Shown: positions 14,636 through 21,728, counted from the stretch's first letter. The stretch: DNA of 24,227 nucleotides from JBOGVZ01 sp050692985 (GCA_050692985.1 JBOGVZ010000039.1:1-24227); one strand, 5' to 3'. Translations and numbers: made by a program. Notes: generated by a model from the sequence alone, not told the origin.

Positions 14636-15018
14636 GCGAGGGCGGCCTTGTCCTCCGGGACCACCGTGGTGCCGAGGGCCCGGGCCACCACGATGGGCTC
14701 GGTCAGCAGCTCGGCGTCCGGCTTCCCGGGCTCGGCGGCGATGACCTTGCGGGCCTCGAACTCACACGTCCTGGACCGCCGGCCCACCCGGGTGATCCGG
14801 CCCCGGGCCTCGATGAAGTCGCCGGCGTGGACCGGCGCGGTGAACACCACCGACTCGTACCCGGCCAGCAGGCCCTCGTCGCCGTCGTGGCGGATGGTGA
14901 TCTCGGTGGCCAGGTCGCCGAAGATCTTCATCATCGTGGCCCCGGCCACCAGGTCGCCGCCGTAGTGCGCGTCCTCCGACCCCATCCGCATCCGCAGGGT
15001 CACCCACTCCTCGCTCAT
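14632..15018 (-). CDS. hotdog-fold acyl-CoA lyase, 3-aminobutyryl-CoA ammonia-lyase (Kal)-like
   Basis: A 128-aa hotdog protein. The segments VTLRMRMGSEDAHYGG, FGDLATEITIRHDGDEGL, FTAPVHAGDFIEARG and ALGTTVVPEDK closely follow the Kal family of lysine fermenters, which deaminates L-3-aminobutyryl-CoA to crotonyl-CoA. This is from memory, not a search. Related hotdog proteins include beta-alanyl-CoA ammonia-lyases and thioesterases, so the exact substrate is open. The ATG has a strong Shine-Dalgarno (GGAGGGAG, minus strand) and overlaps the end of the acyl-CoA synthetase gene by 4 nt. The rest of lysine fermentation (KamA, KamDE, Kdd, Kce) is absent from the window. Confidence 0.75.
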   Translation of the reverse strand: MSEEWVTLRMRMGSEDAHYGGDLVAGATMMKIFGDLATEITIRHDGDEGLLAGYESVVFTAPVHAGDFIEARGRITRVGRRSRTCEFEARKVIAAEPGKPDAELLTEPIVVARALGTTVVPEDKAALA

Positions 15019-17072
15019 GGCGCTCCCTCCTCTCGTGGCACCACCAGGGCGTCGACCGCCACCACGTCGTCGCCCACGCACAGCAACGGGTTGATCTCGA
15101 TCTCGCTCACCGGGCAGGCCGCCGTCACGGCCATCAGCCGCAGGAGGGCGTCGATGACCCGGCCCGCCGGGAATCGCCGCCCCCGGGTTCCGCGGAGCAG
15201 CAGCCGGCCCCAGGCCGCGCCTTCCAGGGCCTCCTGCACGGACGCCGCCGTGGCCGGTCCCGCGATGACCACCGCCTGGCCCAGCGCCTCCGTCCACGCC
15301 CCTCCCAGTCCCAGCAGGCCGCACGGCCCGAACTGCTCGTCCACGAAGGCGCCGGCGATGACCTCCAGGTCGGCCCGGCGGTGCTCGGCCACCAGCACCC
15401 GGGGCCCCAGGGCGAGCAGCTCCTCGGCGGCGGCGGCCACGTCTTCCTCCGAGGCCAGTCCGAGCCGCACCCCGCCGGCCTCGGTCTTGTGGGCCACGCC
15501 CTCGCCGGCCATCTTCACCACCACCGGGAAGCCCACCTCCCGCGCTGCGGCCACGGCGGCGGTGGGGTCGGCGGCCTCCCGTTCCCGCGTGACCGGGATC
15601 CCGGCGGCCGCCACCACCTCCTTGGCCGAGTGTTCCGTCCACTCGGTGGTGGCCCGGAACGCCGCCCGGACGGCGTCGTCGTCGACCGTGGGCCCCGCGC
15701 CGTCGTCGGCCGGCCGGTCGCGGCCTCGCCGCCACGCGGCCATGGCCGCCAGGGCCGCCAGGGTCCGGTCGGCCCCACGGGTCACCGGGATGCCCCGCTC
15801 CCAGCATCCGCGCAGGACCTCCGGGTCGGCTGTTTCCGAGCCGCCGAACGCCATCAGCACCGCCGCCCCCGGCCGGTCCACGCCGCGAAGCCCGGCCCGG
15901 ACGAAGGCCAGCTCGGACTCGGTCCGGGCCAGGAACTTGTCCACGCCGAACACGACCAGGTGCGGCTCGCGCTCCACCACGAGCCTCACCCCGTCGCGGT
16001 AGCTGTCCTCGGGGTCGCCGAGCGCCCACAGGTCCAGGGGATTGGCGCACGGGTCGAGCGAGGGGAACCGCTCGCCGAGCGCGCGGCAGGTCTCCCGCCC
16101 GAGCGCGGGCAGCTCCACCCCCCGTGCGGCGGCCAGGTCGGCGAACAGGTTGGCCTGGCCCCCGGAGTCGCCGACGAACACCACCCGGCCGGGGGGGCGG
16201 CGCAGGCCCTTGCCGAGCAGCTCCAGCGTCACCTGGAGCTCGTCGAGGTCGGCGATCTCGGTGGCACCTTCGGCGCGGAGGACGGCGGAGAAGACCCGGG
16301 CGTCCCCGGCCAGGGCCCCGGTGTGCGACACCGTCCCGGCCCGGGACAGCTCCGACCGCCCCACCTTGAGGGCCACCACCGGCTTGCCGGCCTCGGCGGC
16401 CCGCCGCAGGGCCTCGCGGAACGCGTCGGGGCGGCGGACCCCCTCGATGAACAGCCCGATGGACCCGGTGCCGGGGTCGTCCACCAGGAACGCCAGCGCC
16501 TCGGTCAGGTCGACGGAGGCCTCGTTGCCCACCGAGACCACATGCGACAGGCCCACACGCCACGGCATCGTGGTGAACAGCTCGCACACCGAGCCGGACT
16601 GGGACACGAGCCCGACCGTCCCGGCCTGGAGGTCGGGGTCGAGCGTCCCCACGTAGGGCACCACCCGCTGGTGGAGCGAGGCGAACCCCATGCAGTTGGG
16701 GCCGACCACCGCGATGCCGGTGTCCTCGACGGCCCGCCGGAGGTCGTCCCAGATGGCCCGGCCGCCCTCGTTCGCGCCGGAGCCGGGGACGATCGCCCCC
16801 GGCACGCCCGCCGCGGCCGCCGTCCGGAGCGCCTCGACCACGCGGGGGGCGCCCACGGCCAGCACCGCCAGGTCCACGGGCCCCCCGGCGTCGTCGTAGG
16901 AAGCGAAGGTCTCGATGCCATCCACCGGCTTGGCGGATGGGTGGATGCCCACCACGCTGCCGGAGAAGCCGAGCCTCGTCAGGTTGTCGATGGTGATCCG
17001 GGCCAGCTCGTTGCGCTCCGAGGCCCCCACGATGGCGATGGACCGGGCCTCGGTCATCTCCCGCAGCCTCAC
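15015..17072 (-). CDS. acyl-CoA synthetase, ADP-forming (acetate--CoA ligase family, fused alpha-beta)
   Basis: A 685-aa NDP-forming acyl-CoA synthetase. The N-terminal CoA-binding domain starts SIAIVGASERNELAR. The succinyl-CoA-synthetase-like part has GPNCMGF, VSQSGS and IEG (Glu210), and the phospho-carrier His250 in VSHTGALAG. The C-terminal ATP-grasp domain has FPVVVKMAGEGVAHKTEAGG (Lys520 region) and ends EIEINPLL. It interconverts acyl-CoA + ADP + Pi with acid + CoA + ATP, so it can harvest ATP from acyl-CoA or activate an acid; specificity is unknown. It starts at GTG 17072, with GACACT as a leaderless-type -10 six nt upstream. ATG 17057 is an alternative. It forms an operon with the Kal-like gene. 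Confidence 0.93.
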   Translation of the reverse strand: MRLREMTEARSIAIVGASERNELARITIDNLTRLGFSGSVVGIHPSAKPVDGIETFASYDDAGGPVDLAVLAVGAPRVVEALRTAAAAGVPGAIVPGSGANEGGRAIWDDLRRAVEDTGIAVVGPNCMGFASLHQRVVPYVGTLDPDLQAGTVGLVSQSGSVCELFTTMPWRVGLSHVVSVGNEASVDLTEALAFLVDDPGTGSIGLFIEGVRRPDAFREALRRAAEAGKPVVALKVGRSELSRAGTVSHTGALAGDARVFSAVLRAEGATEIADLDELQVTLELLGKGLRRPPGRVVFVGDSGGQANLFADLAAARGVELPALGRETCRALGERFPSLDPCANPLDLWALGDPEDSYRDGVRLVVEREPHLVVFGVDKFLARTESELAFVRAGLRGVDRPGAAVLMAFGGSETADPEVLRGCWERGIPVTRGADRTLAALAAMAAWRRGRDRPADDGAGPTVDDDAVRAAFRATTEWTEHSAKEVVAAAGIPVTREREAADPTAAVAAAREVGFPVVVKMAGEGVAHKTEAGGVRLGLASEEDVAAAAEELLALGPRVLVAEHRRADLEVIAGAFVDEQFGPCGLLGLGGAWTEALGQAVVIAGPATAASVQEALEGAAWGRLLLRGTRGRRFPAGRVIDALLRLMAVTAACPVSEIEINPLLCVGDDVVAVDALVVPREEGAP

Positions 17073-17133
17073 GGGCCCAGTGTCACGGGCGGCGCCCGTC
17101 CGGTCAAAGCCTCCAGAGCGGGCAGCGGACCTG

Positions 17134-17154
17134 TGATGCTTTATCTGGTATCAT
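17134..17154 (+). promoter_or_regulatory. promoter with overlapping imperfect palindrome (likely autoregulatory operator)
   Basis: TATCAT (17149-17154) is a good -10, putting the start of transcription near 17161, just before the ATG at 17164. TGATGC (17134-17139) and GTATCA (17148-17153) form an inverted repeat with one mismatch and an 8-nt spacer covering the -10. That is a typical site for an XRE repressor acting on its own gene. Confidence 0.5.
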
Positions 17155-17163
17155 GAGGCCGAG

Positions 17164-17496
17164 ATGGATCCAGCCAGGGTGCTCCGCCAGGCCCGGCGCA
17201 GGGCCGGGCTGACCCAGCGGGAGCTGGCCGCGCGGGCCGGCGTCCCGCAGTCGCGCATCGCCCGGATCGAGTCGGGGGCGGTGGTGCCCCGCGTGGATAC
17301 CTTCGACCGCCTGCTGGAAGCCTGCGGCGAGGGGCTGGAGTCGGTGCCCCGTCCCGGCCGGGGCCTCGACCGCACCGTCGCGCGCAAACTCCTGGGCCTC
17401 AGCCCCGACGCGAGGGCCCGAGCGGCGACCCGGGCGAACCGCACGAACATGGAGGTCCTCCGTCGTGTCAGGAAGCGTTCCGTACGAACCGGTTGA
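17164..17496 (+). CDS. XRE-family HTH regulator, antitoxin-like
   Basis: A 110-aa protein. Residues 1-60 form a complete XRE helix-turn-helix (VLRQARRRAGLTQRELAARA, then GVPQSRIARIESGAVVPR with recognition helix QSRIARIE). The C-terminal part (LDRTVARKLLGLSPDARARA, then ATRANRTNMEVLRRV) is a pattern I recall from small actinobacterial regulators paired with nucleotidyltransferases. The ATG is nearly leaderless behind TATCAT. The 3' end overlaps the nucleotidyltransferase gene by 32 nt. It probably represses its own operon through the palindrome over its -10. The antitoxin role is inferred from gene order and partner type, not from sequence motifs. Confidence 0.88.
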   Translation: MDPARVLRQARRRAGLTQRELAARAGVPQSRIARIESGAVVPRVDTFDRLLEACGEGLESVPRPGRGLDRTVARKLLGLSPDARARAATRANRTNMEVLRRVRKRSVRTG

Positions 17497-18031
17497 TGCC
17501 CTCGAGGTGCTGGTCAAGCACCGCGTGCGGTTCGTGGTCATCGGAGGGTACGCGGCGCAACTCCGAGGTTCGCCTTCGTTAACGCAAGACACCGATGTCT
17601 GCTACGCGCGAGACGATGAGAATCTGGATCGGCTGGCCGCCGCCCTGCGAGCGCTCGACGCCTCGTTGCGCGGAGCGCCAGCATCGGTTCCCTTCGTGCT
17701 CGATGTGAACACGCTTCGGGCGGGAGACCACTTCACGTTCGATACGGAGGCCGGCGCTCTGGACATCCTGGGGACGCCGTCGGGGATCCCCGGGGGATTC
17801 GAGGAGCTCGACCGGGCCGCCGACGACATGGACCTCGGGGCGGGATTCACCGTGCGGGTGGCCTCCATCGACGATCTCATCCGCATGAAGCGGGCCGCCG
17901 GTCGGCCCAAGGACCTCATCGAGGTGGAGGTGCTGGGCGCGCTCAGGGACGAGATCGACGACCAGGCCCTGGCGCGTCGCCGGGCCGCTCGGCGGGGCGG
18001 ACCCAGCGGACGTAGCCGAGGTTCGGGGTGA
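17465..18031 (+). CDS. nucleotidyltransferase-fold protein (AbiEii/MNT-like), candidate toxin
   Basis: A 188-aa protein. The nucleotidyltransferase beta-fold core is FVVIGGYAAQLRGSPSLTQD then TDV: GG at 27-28 and the metal-binding pair Asp42/Asp44. ENLDRLAAALRAL follows, then a third-strand Asp in ALDILG (roughly residue 99) and a conserved SIDDLIRMKRAAGRPKDLIEV tail as in AbiEii/DUF6036-type transferases. Codons in the first half are unusual here (GTT, GAT, CAA, CGA and a TTA Leu codon at 17579-17581). The GTG start lies 32 nt inside the HTH gene. The last 20 or so residues are basic, run 89 nt into the convergent membrane-protein gene and are probably not conserved. It may modify RNA or another target with nucleotides; the activity is unproven. 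Confidence 0.8.
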   Translation: MSGSVPYEPVDALEVLVKHRVRFVVIGGYAAQLRGSPSLTQDTDVCYARDDENLDRLAAALRALDASLRGAPASVPFVLDVNTLRAGDHFTFDTEAGALDILGTPSGIPGGFEELDRAADDMDLGAGFTVRVASIDDLIRMKRAAGRPKDLIEVEVLGALRDEIDDQALARRRAARRGGPSGRSRGSG

Positions 18032-19397
18032 CCGAGGCGGTGGCCGGGCGGTACTCGGCCACCCCCGGCGTGCGGTAGACCTGGGGCCTGAGGCGCCACG
18101 CCCGGATCACCGCGGAGGAGCCGTCGTCCAGCGCCAGGTAGTGCCGGGGCTTGTTGTTCTCCCCGCCCTTGAAGGTCCGTCGCCGGAGCACCAGCCCGGT
18201 CATCTCGCGGGGGGCGCGCAGGTCCCCGATGGCCAGCACGAACATGACCACGCCTCCCACGGCGAACAGGAGCGGGATGCCCACGAACAGCAACCCCAGG
18301 AGCCGGAACGGCCCCAGCTCCGGGTCGGTCCACCCCAGGCGCAGGGTGACGCTCAGGAACAGCGAAGCCATCCCCACGAGCGCCACGCCGACCACCGCCG
18401 CCGCCCACGGGTTCATGCCCCACCCAGGCGGCAACAGCCGCGGGTAGCGGACCCGCACCTGCCGCCACTGGCCCGAGGCCGCGGTCCAGGCCCGCCGGTC
18501 GTCGTCCGCGCCCATCGGCAGGGGCCGGACCGCCCCGGCCGCCACCCCCAGCGCTGCCGCGTAGGAGAGATAGCGCTCCCACACCGCCACGGCGGTGGGG
18601 GGGAGATCGGCGAACGCCCCATCACGGAGGTAGCGGCGCGCGCCGAGCCAGCCCGCCACTGCCCGCAGCCCGGCCTCGGTGTGCCGCTGGCGGCCCCCTC
18701 CCTTCGCCGCCGACAGCCCCGTTACGGCCGCGACGAAGAACACGATGCCGGGCGCCTCGTGCAGCGAGGCCAGGGCCACCAGCGCGGCGGGGACCACGGC
18801 CAGGATCCCCAGCAGCCTGAGGACGCCCCCGTTCCACAGGTCCTCGGACAGTCCCCTCGCCTTGGCGTCGGCCACCACCTCACCCCGGAACCCGCGCCAC
18901 CACGAGCGGGCGGGTTCGGTGGGGCCGGTGGTCAGGGCCTCCGCGGGGACCACCCCCGCCACCACCTTCCCGCCGAGCAGCCCGTGGACCCGGGCCTCGT
19001 AGGGGGTCAGCCCCTCGGGCTCGGCCCGGCGAAGGCGGACCTCGTAGGAGCCGCCCGAACCATCGATCTCCACGATCCGCCGGGCCGCCAGGTCGAGGAG
19101 GGTGGCCGGGAGCGCGTCGCGGGTCACCCGGAAGTCGTTCACCAGCATGTTGGCCACGGCCGGCGGCTCGGGTCGGAGCTCGGCGGTGGCCGGCCCGGCC
19201 CGGGGGGTGAGCGGCTGGCGACGGATCCGCACCGTGGCCACCGCCCCCAGCCACAGGGCCACGCCGGCCGCCGCCGCGACGATGAGCGGGACCCGGAGCC
19301 GGCGGATCGCCTCGCTCTCCCGCATGGCATCGACCAGGGCCCCGACGCCGGCCACGACCCCCAGAACCACGGCGATCAGCAGCCCGACGATCAGCAC
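17943..19397 (-). CDS. DUF2207-type predicted membrane protein
   Basis: A 484-aa membrane protein. A first helix (about 3-22) and a second (about 36-57) precede a conserved cytoplasmic block: ELRPEPPAVANMLVNDF, LPATLLDLAARRIVEID, LTPYEARVHGLL and VVADAKARGLSEDLW. This matches the C-terminal cytoplasmic half of DUF2207 proteins. Further hydrophobic segments lie near 194-235, 333-355 and 368-395. The usual large N-terminal extracytoplasmic DUF2207 domain is missing, so this is a short version or an N-terminally reduced relative. GTG at 19397 has GGGAGG very close by. Its 3' end overlaps the nucleotidyltransferase gene on the other strand. Function unknown. Confidence 0.8.
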   Translation of the reverse strand: MLIVGLLIAVVLGVVAGVGALVDAMRESEAIRRLRVPLIVAAAAGVALWLGAVATVRIRRQPLTPRAGPATAELRPEPPAVANMLVNDFRVTRDALPATLLDLAARRIVEIDGSGGSYEVRLRRAEPEGLTPYEARVHGLLGGKVVAGVVPAEALTTGPTEPARSWWRGFRGEVVADAKARGLSEDLWNGGVLRLLGILAVVPAALVALASLHEAPGIVFFVAAVTGLSAAKGGGRQRHTEAGLRAVAGWLGARRYLRDGAFADLPPTAVAVWERYLSYAAALGVAAGAVRPLPMGADDDRRAWTAASGQWRQVRVRYPRLLPPGWGMNPWAAAVVGVALVGMASLFLSVTLRLGWTDPELGPFRLLGLLFVGIPLLFAVGGVVMFVLAIGDLRAPREMTGLVLRRRTFKGGENNKPRHYLALDDGSSAVIRAWRLRPQVYRTPGVAEYRPATASVTPNLGYVRWVRPAERPGDAPGPGRRSRP

Positions 19398-19506
19398 GCC
19401 TCCCAGGCACCCCGTGCGGATGTTGATGGCGGCGGGCGCGTGCGGCGGGGGCGTCCTGGTGTCCGTGGGCTCCCTCCTTTGGGGTCATCATTCGGGCGGC
19501 GGTCAC

Positions 19507-19524
19507 CGGGGTCAACTCCCCGGG
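19507..19524. repeat. small inverted repeat upstream of the recA promoter
   Basis: CCGGGG and CCCCGG arms flank TCAACT, ending about 4 nt before the recA -35. It could be an operator half or chance in GC-rich DNA. Confidence 0.3.
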
Positions 19525-19527
19525 TGG

Positions 19528-19556
19528 TTGACACCGAACAGGTGTTCGAGTAGCGT
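19528..19556 (+). promoter_or_regulatory. recA SOS promoter with LexA box in the spacer
   Basis: A perfect -35 TTGACA (19528-19533), a 17-nt spacer and -10 TAGCGT (19551-19556). Inside the spacer is CGAAC-AGGT-GTTCG (19535-19548), a perfectly symmetrical actinobacterial/Bacillus-type LexA operator. LexA bound here would block RNA polymerase directly. Predicted start near 19563. Confidence 0.88.
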
Positions 19557-19595
19557 CGGGCCATCTTGCGAACGAGAATGACAGGGGTGTAAGTT

Positions 19596-19618
19596 TTGTC
19601 ACAGGCTCTGGCTAGGGT
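19596..19618 (+). promoter_or_regulatory. second recA promoter, RecA-NDp-like (PafBC-type motif)
   Basis: TTGTCACAG (19596-19604), 8 nt, then TAGGGT (19613-19618). The mycobacterial LexA-independent damage motif is TTGTCRGTG-N8-TANNNT. Seven of nine upstream bases, the exact 8-nt gap and the -10 pattern match. The predicted start near 19625 lies just before the recA ribosome binding site (19635-19642). Confidence 0.55.
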
Positions 19619-19649
19619 GGCGGCGACGCCACACGAGGAGGTCCCCAGG

Positions 19650-20738
19650 GTGGAACGAGAACGCATGCTGGACATGGCGCTCCAGCAGATCGAGAAGCAG
19701 CACGGGAAGGGCGCGGTCATGCGGCTGGGCGAGCATCCCGCGGGCCAGGGCACCGCCGTGACCCCCACCGGCTCCCTGGCGATCGACGTCGCCCTGGGCA
19801 TCGGTGGCATCCCCCGCGGCCGGATCGTCGAGGTCTACGGGCCCGAGGGATCCGGCAAGACCACCGTGTGCCTCCACGTGATCGCCGAGGCCCAGGCCAA
19901 GGGCGGCATCACCGCGTTCATCGACGCTGAGCACGCCCTGGACCCCACCTACGCCCGCACGCTCGGGGTGAACATCGACGAGCTGCTGGTGTCCCAGCCC
20001 GACTCCGGCGAGCAGGCCCTGGAGATCGCCGACATGCTGGTCCGCTCCGGGGCCATCGACCTGCTGGTGATCGACTCGGTGGCCGCGCTGGTCCCCAGGG
20101 CGGAGATCGAGGGCGAGATGGGCGACTCCCACATGGGCCTCCAGGCCCGCCTGATGTCCCAGGCCATGCGCAAGCTGGCCGGCTCGCTGTCCCGCTTCGA
20201 CACCACCGCGATGTTCATCAACCAGCTCCGGGAGAAGATCGGCGTGGTCTTCGGACCCACCGAGACGCAGCCTGGAGGACGGGCGCTGAAGTTCTACTCC
20301 ACCGTGCGGATGGAGGTCCGGAAGGTCGACAACCTCAAGGACGGCACCGAGGTGGTCGGCTCGCGGGTCCGGGCCAAGGTGGTCAAGAACAAGCTGGCCC
20401 CGCCGTTCCGCCAGGCCGAGTTCGACATCATCTACGGCAAGGGCATCTCCAAGGAGGGCAGCCTCCTCGACGTGGGGGTGGACGTCGAGATCATCCGCAA
20501 GAGCGGGGCGTGGTTCACCTACGAGGGAGAGCAGCTCGGGCAGGGCCGGGAGAACGCCCGGCAGTTCCTGATCGAGCACAAGGACATGGCCCGGGAGATC
20601 GAGCGCAGGATCCGCGAGGCCGTCGGGCTGACCTCGTTCGGCGAGGACGAGCCGATCGATGTCGGGAACGTTCCCGCCGCCGCGGAGAAGCCCGCAGCGG
20701 AGAAGGCCCAGGAGCCGACCAAGGCCACGACCGGGTAG
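19650..20738 (+). CDS. recA: recombinase RecA
   Basis: A 362-aa RecA that forms filaments on single-stranded DNA, pairs homologous strands and triggers LexA self-cleavage. Walker A is GPEGSGKTT (64-72), with LLVIDSV as Walker B, MGLQARLMSQAMRKL in loop L1 and INQLREKIGVVFGPTETQPG in loop L2. No intein interrupts it. The C-terminus ends in an acidic/Ala-Lys tail. GTG 19650 is chosen because GAGGAGGT (19635-19642) sits 7 nt upstream and conserved RecA sequence begins there (MERERMLDMALQQIEKQHGK). A TTG start at 19596 would add 18 unconserved residues and falls inside the second promoter. Both SOS and LexA-independent control are likely. Confidence 0.98.
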   Translation: MERERMLDMALQQIEKQHGKGAVMRLGEHPAGQGTAVTPTGSLAIDVALGIGGIPRGRIVEVYGPEGSGKTTVCLHVIAEAQAKGGITAFIDAEHALDPTYARTLGVNIDELLVSQPDSGEQALEIADMLVRSGAIDLLVIDSVAALVPRAEIEGEMGDSHMGLQARLMSQAMRKLAGSLSRFDTTAMFINQLREKIGVVFGPTETQPGGRALKFYSTVRMEVRKVDNLKDGTEVVGSRVRAKVVKNKLAPPFRQAEFDIIYGKGISKEGSLLDVGVDVEIIRKSGAWFTYEGEQLGQGRENARQFLIEHKDMAREIERRIREAVGLTSFGEDEPIDVGNVPAAAEKPAAEKAQEPTKATTG

Positions 20739-20741
20739 GAG

Positions 20742-21215
20742 GTGAGGCAGGCGGAACGTCCGCGCACGCCGGTCAAGGACCGGGCGCTCCGCCTGCTGAC
20801 GGCCCGGTCCCGCAGCAGCGAGGAGATCCGCCGTCGCCTCCTCCGGGCGGGCTACGAGGACGCCGAGGTGGCCGCGGCCATCGAGGATCTGGAGTCGGTG
20901 GGCCTCGTGGACGACGAGCGGTTCGCCCGTGAGGTGGTTGCCCACCAGGTCGGCCGGAAGCTGGCCGGCCGGCGGGCGGCGGTGGGGGCCCTCCGCCGGG
21001 CCGGCATCCCCACCGAGGACGCCGAACGGGCCGTGGACGAGGGGGCCACCGGAGACGAGGAGGCTCGGGCCGAAGAGCTGGCCCGCACCCGCTTGGGACG
21101 GCTGTCGTCGCTGGAGCCCGGCGTGGCCTTCCGGCGGCTGGTCGGCTTCCTCCGGCGCCGGGGCTACGACGCCGGCACCGCCTATACCGTGGCCCGGCGG
21201 GTGATCGAGCGGTGA
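20742..21215 (+). CDS. recX: recombination regulatory protein RecX
   Basis: A 157-aa RecX that binds RecA filaments and inhibits or trims them. The three-helix repeats are visible: ALRLLTARSRSSEEIRRRLL (repeat 1), AIEDLESVGLVDDERFARE (repeat 2 signature), GRRAAVGALRRAGIP, and a third repeat RRLVGFLRRRGYD. The gene begins 3 nt after recA, as usual, and its stop overlaps the next gene by 4 nt (GTGA). The Shine-Dalgarno-like AGGAGGTGAG runs into the GTG itself. No other ATG/GTG start lies in frame before the first repeat, so translation may depend on ribosomes leaving recA. Confidence 0.95.
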   Translation: MRQAERPRTPVKDRALRLLTARSRSSEEIRRRLLRAGYEDAEVAAAIEDLESVGLVDDERFAREVVAHQVGRKLAGRRAAVGALRRAGIPTEDAERAVDEGATGDEEARAEELARTRLGRLSSLEPGVAFRRLVGFLRRRGYDAGTAYTVARRVIER

Positions 21216-21505
21216 AGCGCCCCAGCGAGCGCTACCTCCGTGACCTGGCCGAGCGGTGGCGCCTGGCCGCCGACGAGCCCCGGCGGGAGATGGTCGAGGA
21301 CCTGTTCCGGGAGGTCCTCGTCGGCCTGGGGCCGTTCACCCAGGACGAGATGGACGTGTTCTGCCGGGGGGTGACGGTCTCCGCGCTGGCCACGGTCATG
21401 GCCAGCCTGGGCCGGCCCTTCGCCGACCCCGACGAGGCCCTGACGTTCGTCCAGCTCCTGGCCTGCCGGGCCGCGGTCGAGGCCGGGAACGCCCGCCGGG
21501 CCTGA
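21212..21505 (+). CDS. uncharacterised 97-aa protein in the recA-recX operon
   Basis: A GTG start overlapping the recX stop (GTGA) gives a 97-residue, mostly helical acidic/basic protein: RYLRDLAERWRLAADEPRRE, DLFREVLVGLGPFTQDEMDVF, TVMASLGRPFADPDEALTFV, then an Ala-rich helix with one Cys. No signal peptide, membrane helix or known motif is recognised. Codon use matches its neighbours, and the reading frame is kept tightly in the operon, so it is very probably a real gene. Position suggests it is co-induced with recA. It may bind recombination proteins, but nothing in the sequence shows this. Confidence 0.75.
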   Translation: MKRPSERYLRDLAERWRLAADEPRREMVEDLFREVLVGLGPFTQDEMDVFCRGVTVSALATVMASLGRPFADPDEALTFVQLLACRAAVEAGNARRA

Positions 21506-21607
21506 GCCGCCTGCCGGAAGCCCCCAGGAGGATCTGGGTACCTTGGCCCGCCCGAATGAGGCCGTTCCCCTCTGGGCAGGTCACCTCGGAGGGCCCAAGA
21601 TCGACGT

Positions 21608-21688
21608 GTGAGCGGACGGGGGGTCATGGCCATCCTCACGGTCTTCGGGACCCTGCTGGCTCCCATCCTGGACCGGCTGTCGCGCTGA
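21608..21688 (+). CDS. possible 26-aa hydrophobic small protein
   Basis: GTG 21608 reads 26 codons to TGA 21686-21688 (MSGRGVMAILTVFGTLLAP, then ILDRLSR). An internal ATG (21626) behind GGGGGGTC gives a 20-residue version. The hydrophobic core with a basic end resembles small membrane peptides. No clear promoter was identified for it, so it remains speculative. Confidence 0.25.
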   Translation: MSGRGVMAILTVFGTLLAPILDRLSR

Positions 21689-21693
21689 GACTG

Positions 21694-21722
21694 TTGCGTT
21701 CGCGGGTCCGACGGCCTACATT
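21694..21722 (+). promoter_or_regulatory. rny promoter
   Basis: TTGCGT (-35, 21694-21699), a 17-nt spacer and TACATT (-10, 21717-21722). Predicted start near 21729, leaving a leader of about 198 nt before the rny ATG. Confidence 0.65.
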
Positions 21723-21728
21723 GTGAAC

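Noticed and set aside
15381..17156. Long plus-strand open frame (591 codons) opposite the acyl-CoA synthetase
   Set aside because: Low-complexity His/Gln/Arg/Pro composition. The minus strand has all catalytic motifs of an ADP-forming synthetase.
19596..20738. recA started at TTG 19596
   Set aside because: No good ribosome binding site there, the extra 18 residues are not RecA-like, and the codons fall on a promoter motif. GTG 19650 has GAGGAGGT at ideal spacing.
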